This document shows positions 60,313 through 64,000 of a stretch of 64,000 nt of DNA, in pieces (positions within the stretch are counted from its first letter, which is position 1; the number at the start of each line of letters is the position of its first letter). The stretch comes from Quercus robur (Eukaryota > Streptophyta > Magnoliopsida > Fagales > Fagaceae): assembly GCF_932294415.1 (NCBI RefSeq), contig NC_065536.1, positions 47,341,854-47,405,853 on the forward strand. The letters run 5' to 3'. The notes below the pieces were generated by a model. The model was not told the DNA's origin, made no database searches, and saw only the letters and a program-made list of their open reading frames with translations. Made by a program: the position numbers and the translations under genes.

Positions 60313-60480
60313 CAGGGGCGGCCCCACATTGTGTTCGGGTGGTCACAAGACCACCCTAACTTGGAAAAAAATTATTATTATTTAAAAATTTTATGATTTT
60401 TTTATCATTAAAAAAAATTTTGAGGCCACCCTAAATTTTTTGAGGCCAAACAAAATTTAACTTTAAACAAAATTTGGCAA
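60313..60480. mobile_element. hAT-like terminal fragment
   Basis: It starts CAGGGGCGGCCCCACATTG, a typical hAT terminus, followed by GACCACCCTAA repeats. The other end was not found, and the dispersed repeat copy C starts right after it. Confidence 0.4.
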
Positions 60481-60866
60481 CAAACTTGATTGTAGTCATG
60501 TAAATTAAGGTTACAACTCCACTTAATTGTTTTTTTATTGGATGTGAATTTTGAAAAATCCACTATTAGATTAAAAAAAAAAAAATTATATCCTCCGTAC
60601 TTACAAAATTTAAGAAAATCAATAACTATGTCATCAATCAAATGTTAAAATTTTGAGCTTTTGTAGTTTAAAATTACATATAAAAAATAAGTTTATAGGT
60701 CGAATGGTAAATAACATCCGATTTGCCTGAAATTTAACATGTGCTTTAAGAACATAAAGAACATGTAATTCAATTGTTATATTTTCAAAATATATAGCCA
60801 TGTTAATTTGTTTGATGAGAGATTTAGCCTCAAGCTACGACTAAGTTTGTAACCAAATTGTGTCCT
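60481..60866 (-). repeat. dispersed repeat family, copy C
   Basis: The reverse complement is collinear with copies A and B, including TTACATGTTCTTTATGTTC and GGATGTTATTTACCATTC. It begins and ends with GTTACAA / GTTGTAACC-like motifs. Confidence 0.65.
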
Positions 60867-62155
60867 TAAACTTTGGTCCTCTTAACAATGTATTAGGTCT
60901 TTACAAACAAAAAGAAAAGGCCCAAGAAAAAATTTATTTAACTAAAATTTTAAAAGAGATGTAGCTTGCAGTATTGATAATGAAACTATTTTGCAACAAT
61001 TTCAAAATAAGAAAATTTGTAGATTGTATTTGCGTGTTTTTTTTTGTCAATATATGAAGTTTTTTTTTATTAGATTTCGTATAATTTATCTTAATGAATA
61101 CCCTAGAAAATATTTCTAGACCTACCGCTGGATTATCCCTTGTAATTAAAAGAATATCTAGTTATCCACTACTCTTTTTCACTTATCTAAGTAAAATTAT
61201 TAATTTTTAAAATTTTAAATTTAAGGTTACTTATAAAATCTCTCTCCTTTTTTATTTCTCTCTCACTTTTTCTTTTTTCTTTTTGCACATGTTCAACTCT
61301 ATAAAAAATAAACTCAAGTTGATATATAATCTCAAAAAAAAATATATGTAAGGAGAGGTGGTGCCTAATTTTATAGAATATGAAGAAATGTGGTGAAAAG
61401 GAAAACTGTTTTTTTTTTAATTTACCTAAAATTAGTTAAAGGGCTATGCGTTGCACGATTTTATCATAAACTTATAGACTATATATTTTATCTAATAAAT
61501 AATAAAAAAAAAAATAATTATTATAATAATAAAGGGAAAAGATTGAATTAGTATAATAACTATCAAATATAAAATGATAACACCTAAATAAAAAAAATTA
61601 TTATTTTATAACATACCAATTGTGTTCTAATGAGAATTTTGTATCTTTGGGAGATTGTTGAATACCTCTTTGTACACTACATTTTTAGTGTATCCTTTTT
61701 CTTGTTTGTCATTGTTCTTTATTAGAAAATTTAATGATCGATAAAAATTCAAATCATATTTAATGACTAATAAAATAAATAAATAAATAAAACTAAATGG
61801 ACAAACTGCCTTCTTTTATAGGTCAAAGTGTACAACTCTAATAGTTAGCCAAAACTATTTCAATTTGAAAAGAAAAGAAAAAAATCAAATTGTTATGAAC
61901 AATTTATCATAAAATTTATATCAAGACATTATATACTATATAATAAAACCTATTCAATTTAATGGAAAAAAAATTAGAGTAAACAAATACATACCTGCAA
62001 GGTTGTAAGTAGAAGAAGAGAAGAATAAAGAAAAAGAACAGTATAGTGGATATTCATTATAAATTATTTGATATATATACACTCTGGATTCAAGAAGTTG
62101 ATATGAACAAAAAGTCTAATGTTAGTCTAATTTGTGGAAGTGTGAAGATAAAGTC
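60867..62155. other. AT-rich DNA, no gene
   Basis: No coding sequence, RNA gene or clear element boundary was recognised. Homopolymer and AT-dinucleotide stretches are frequent. Confidence 0.5.
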
Positions 62156-62156
62156 T

Positions 62157-62312
62157 TTTTCTTTTTCTTTTTTTCTTTTTTGAGAAAGTTTCAACCTATG
62201 GCATCCACTCCTGTTTATAGCTCCTTATTATTAAACCAAAACACCGATCGATTTTTGGTGTAGGTAAAGATTGAAGCTCAAATCTCTTATTCAACTATTA
62301 GAGACTTTACCA
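62157..62312 (-). mobile_element. tRNA-derived SINE, same family as 30704-30862
   Basis: On the minus strand CAACTGGTAAAGTCTCTAAT (box A region) and TGAGCTTCAATCTTTACC (box B region) are followed by ACCAAAAATCGATCGGTG and a body ending GGTTGAAACTTTCTC with an A-rich tail. The order is the same as in the gene 2 intron 1 copy. A short AAGTCT repeat flanks it, too short to be certain. Confidence 0.62.
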
Positions 62313-62494
62313 GTTGAGCTGAAGTCTAAATCTTAAAAAAAGTGGCATGTGAACAAGAAATCCAAAGAAAAAAAAAAGGTCATGTTGTGTGAAGAGGCAC
62401 CTTGAGTTTTTAAATTTTTCATAAATAGGTGAAAAAAATCATGAATAATCTAAAATGTTACTGATCTCCCCCCCCCCCCAACGAAATTATTATT

Positions 62495-62695
62495 TATACG
62501 GAGAGGATTGTTGATGTGATCCTCTCTGACCAATGAGATAATGTCATCTATACAAATGTATGTGTGAACTTCCTAATCAACACAATGAATAAAAAATAAA
62601 AATTACCAGATGATGTTACATTTACAGAAATAACAATATTTTATTGGTTGAGAGGTCAGGGAGGACCACATCAAAAGTCCTCCTGGCAGACCTAA
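62495..62695. mobile_element. fold-back MITE-like element
   Basis: ATGTGATCCTCTCTGACCAA at left is the inverse of TTGGTTGAGAGGTCAGGGAG...ACCACAT at right. The arms are about 70 bases with an AT-rich loop. C runs lie just outside both ends. Confidence 0.6.
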
Positions 62696-63274
62696 TAATT
62701 TCTCCCCACCCCCCCCCCCCCCCACAACTAAGATTTTGAGGAGAAAAAAATTATAGGAGTAATACTAGATTAATTCCCTCTTACCTTTTTCTCAAAAAAG
62801 ATTAATTCCTCCCAAAATCCATTTTAGCGGTCTCTCTAAAATTTTAAAATGCAAAGAACCCTTAAAAATATCAATTAACCCCTTATTTAGCCTATAATCT
62901 CTCAAAATTCAATTAGAGAAACAACTTTACCAAATTCCATGTCACAAAAAAATGAACCCAAATCTATTTAGATCTCATGTTCAATGTAAATCAAGACATT
63001 TTCATCCAAATTAATAAAAAAAGAGAAAAAAAAAATTAACCATTCTCAGTATTTCATTCAAAAATATATCCTCCTTACACCTCTAAAACTGAAAGCATGT
63101 TGAAATTGTGCAAAATTGATATAGTCTCATTGTGTAGCGTGATTCTTTGTCGTTGTGTTGCTTAAACCAGCCTCGATTCTGTGCAAATCAACCCTTGGCC
63201 CTTGTCGTCTATTCAACTCCTCTGTATGACTCTCTCTTTCTCTCTGCCAATTTGCAGTGAGTATTGAGAATGCA
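62696..63274. other. no gene recognised
   Basis: Contains a C run (62707-62722) and AT-rich sequence. The segment before the LINE tail, near 63225-63273, is CT-rich. Confidence 0.45.
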
Positions 63275-64000
63275 TTTTTTTTTTTTTGAAACTGAGCTTG
63301 CATTTCATTAATCTGAAATTGGAGTACAACAGAAAACACAGCAACAGGGACGAAAATAAACAGAACAATACAAACTCAACTTTTGGCCCTATCTAACAGC
63401 AACACTTGCCGGATCATAGGCGGCTCCACTCCTATCCATTGCTGCGAAGAACCTGCTGCCTTAGCAAACTAAGCAAGCTCATGCGCCGCTCTGTTGTCTT
63501 CCCTTTTCAGATATCTCACCTTCCAACTCCTAAAGGACCGAACCAGCTCCAGAGATCCTTGAATAACCATCCCAAACTCATCATTGCAGTTGCTCTCATT
63601 AAAAGCCTCAACCACCCCAGCCGAATCAGATTCCACAATGACTTGCTGAAGCTCTAACTCCATGGCCAACCTAACTCCTTCAAACACTGCAAAGGCTTCT
63701 GTAACAGCAGCACTATAATTTCCATTCAAAACTTTGCAGGCCACAGCTACAAGCATCCCCCTACTGTCTCTAACAACCACACCCACAGTGGATCGACCCT
63801 CAAAACCCGCAGTGGCACCATCTACATTTATCTTATAAAAACCCGAAGGAGGTGCCGCCCAACCAACATTTGGAGCCTGTTGCTTCAAATGACTATACAG
63901 TATGGCATTCTTATAGTCCTCTTGAGTGCGCACTGCAAGATTCCATATATGAGAGTGGGGACTGCATTTAGCCTCATGAACCGCTTGATTCCTATTAAAC
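63275..64000 (-). mobile_element. LINE 3' end, continuing beyond the window
   Basis: A T run at 63275-63287 is the poly(A) tail. The coding part runs off the right edge, so the full length and one target duplication cannot be seen. Confidence 0.8.
63376..64000 (-). pseudogene. LINE ORF2 RNase H domain (partial at window edge)
   Basis: The frame is open from the window edge (FNRNQAVHEAK) to a TAG at 63469-63471, then continues in the same frame to a TGA at 63376-63378. RNase H motifs are FYKINVDGATAGFEGRSTVG (catalytic Asp), AVTEAFAVFEGVRLAMELEL (Glu), VIVESDSAGVVEAFNES (Asp) and REDNRAAHELA (His), all retained. The TAG removes only the last 30 or so residues. The sequence differs from the other LINEs here (VIVESDS rather than VVFEGDS), so it is a separate lineage. 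Confidence 0.8.

Overview
This window is nuclear DNA of a plant, most likely a woody eudicot. The evidence is a five-exon gene pair of the caffeoyl-CoA O-methyltransferase (CCoAOMT) family with GT-AG introns, plant L1-type LINEs that carry an RNase H domain, Ty1/copia and other LTR elements, tRNA-derived SINEs, a short Helitron, and hAT and PIF/Harbinger-type elements. The species cannot be fixed from sequence alone. Nothing prokaryotic, no CRISPR array and no rRNA gene was seen.

Layout. 1-3.9 kb: 3' part of a decayed copia retrotransposon with its 3' LTR. About 4.7-14.4 kb: duplication unit 1, holding an intact CCoAOMT-like gene (7647-14082, 233 codons, five exons). 14.4-21.4 kb: a spacer built from transposon pieces (two LINE fragments, a 5'-truncated LINE, a hAT element, a CACTA end, a solo LTR) plus one exon of a cytokinin oxidase/dehydrogenase-like gene. 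About 21.5-47.3 kb: duplication unit 2, with a nearly full-length LINE in its upstream part (23088-28966, minus strand) and a second CCoAOMT-like gene (29962-46981, 234 codons). Its fourth intron has grown to about 10 kb by insertion of LTR elements, a Helitron and PIF-type elements. 47.3-53.6 kb: repeats, a nested hAT-in-LINE insertion, and a multi-exon pseudogene that I match from memory to a conserved plant nuclear protein, probably Borealin-related. 53.9-59.7 kb: a complete-length but heavily decayed LINE on the plus strand. 59.7-64 kb: AT-rich repeats, a SINE, a fold-back element and the 3' end of another LINE that runs off the window.

The only two genes that look able to make protein are the tandem CCoAOMT-like pair. 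Both keep the S-adenosylmethionine loop and the metal-binding Asp/Asp-Asn set of cation-dependent O-methyltransferases. They look more like the CCoAOMT-like (flavonoid/anthocyanin OMT-type) branch than the lignin enzyme. Because both copies descend from one segment, each serves as an empty-site control for insertions in the other. This let me define exact ends and target-site duplications for several mobile elements. Everything else is retroelement coding sequence or pseudogene.
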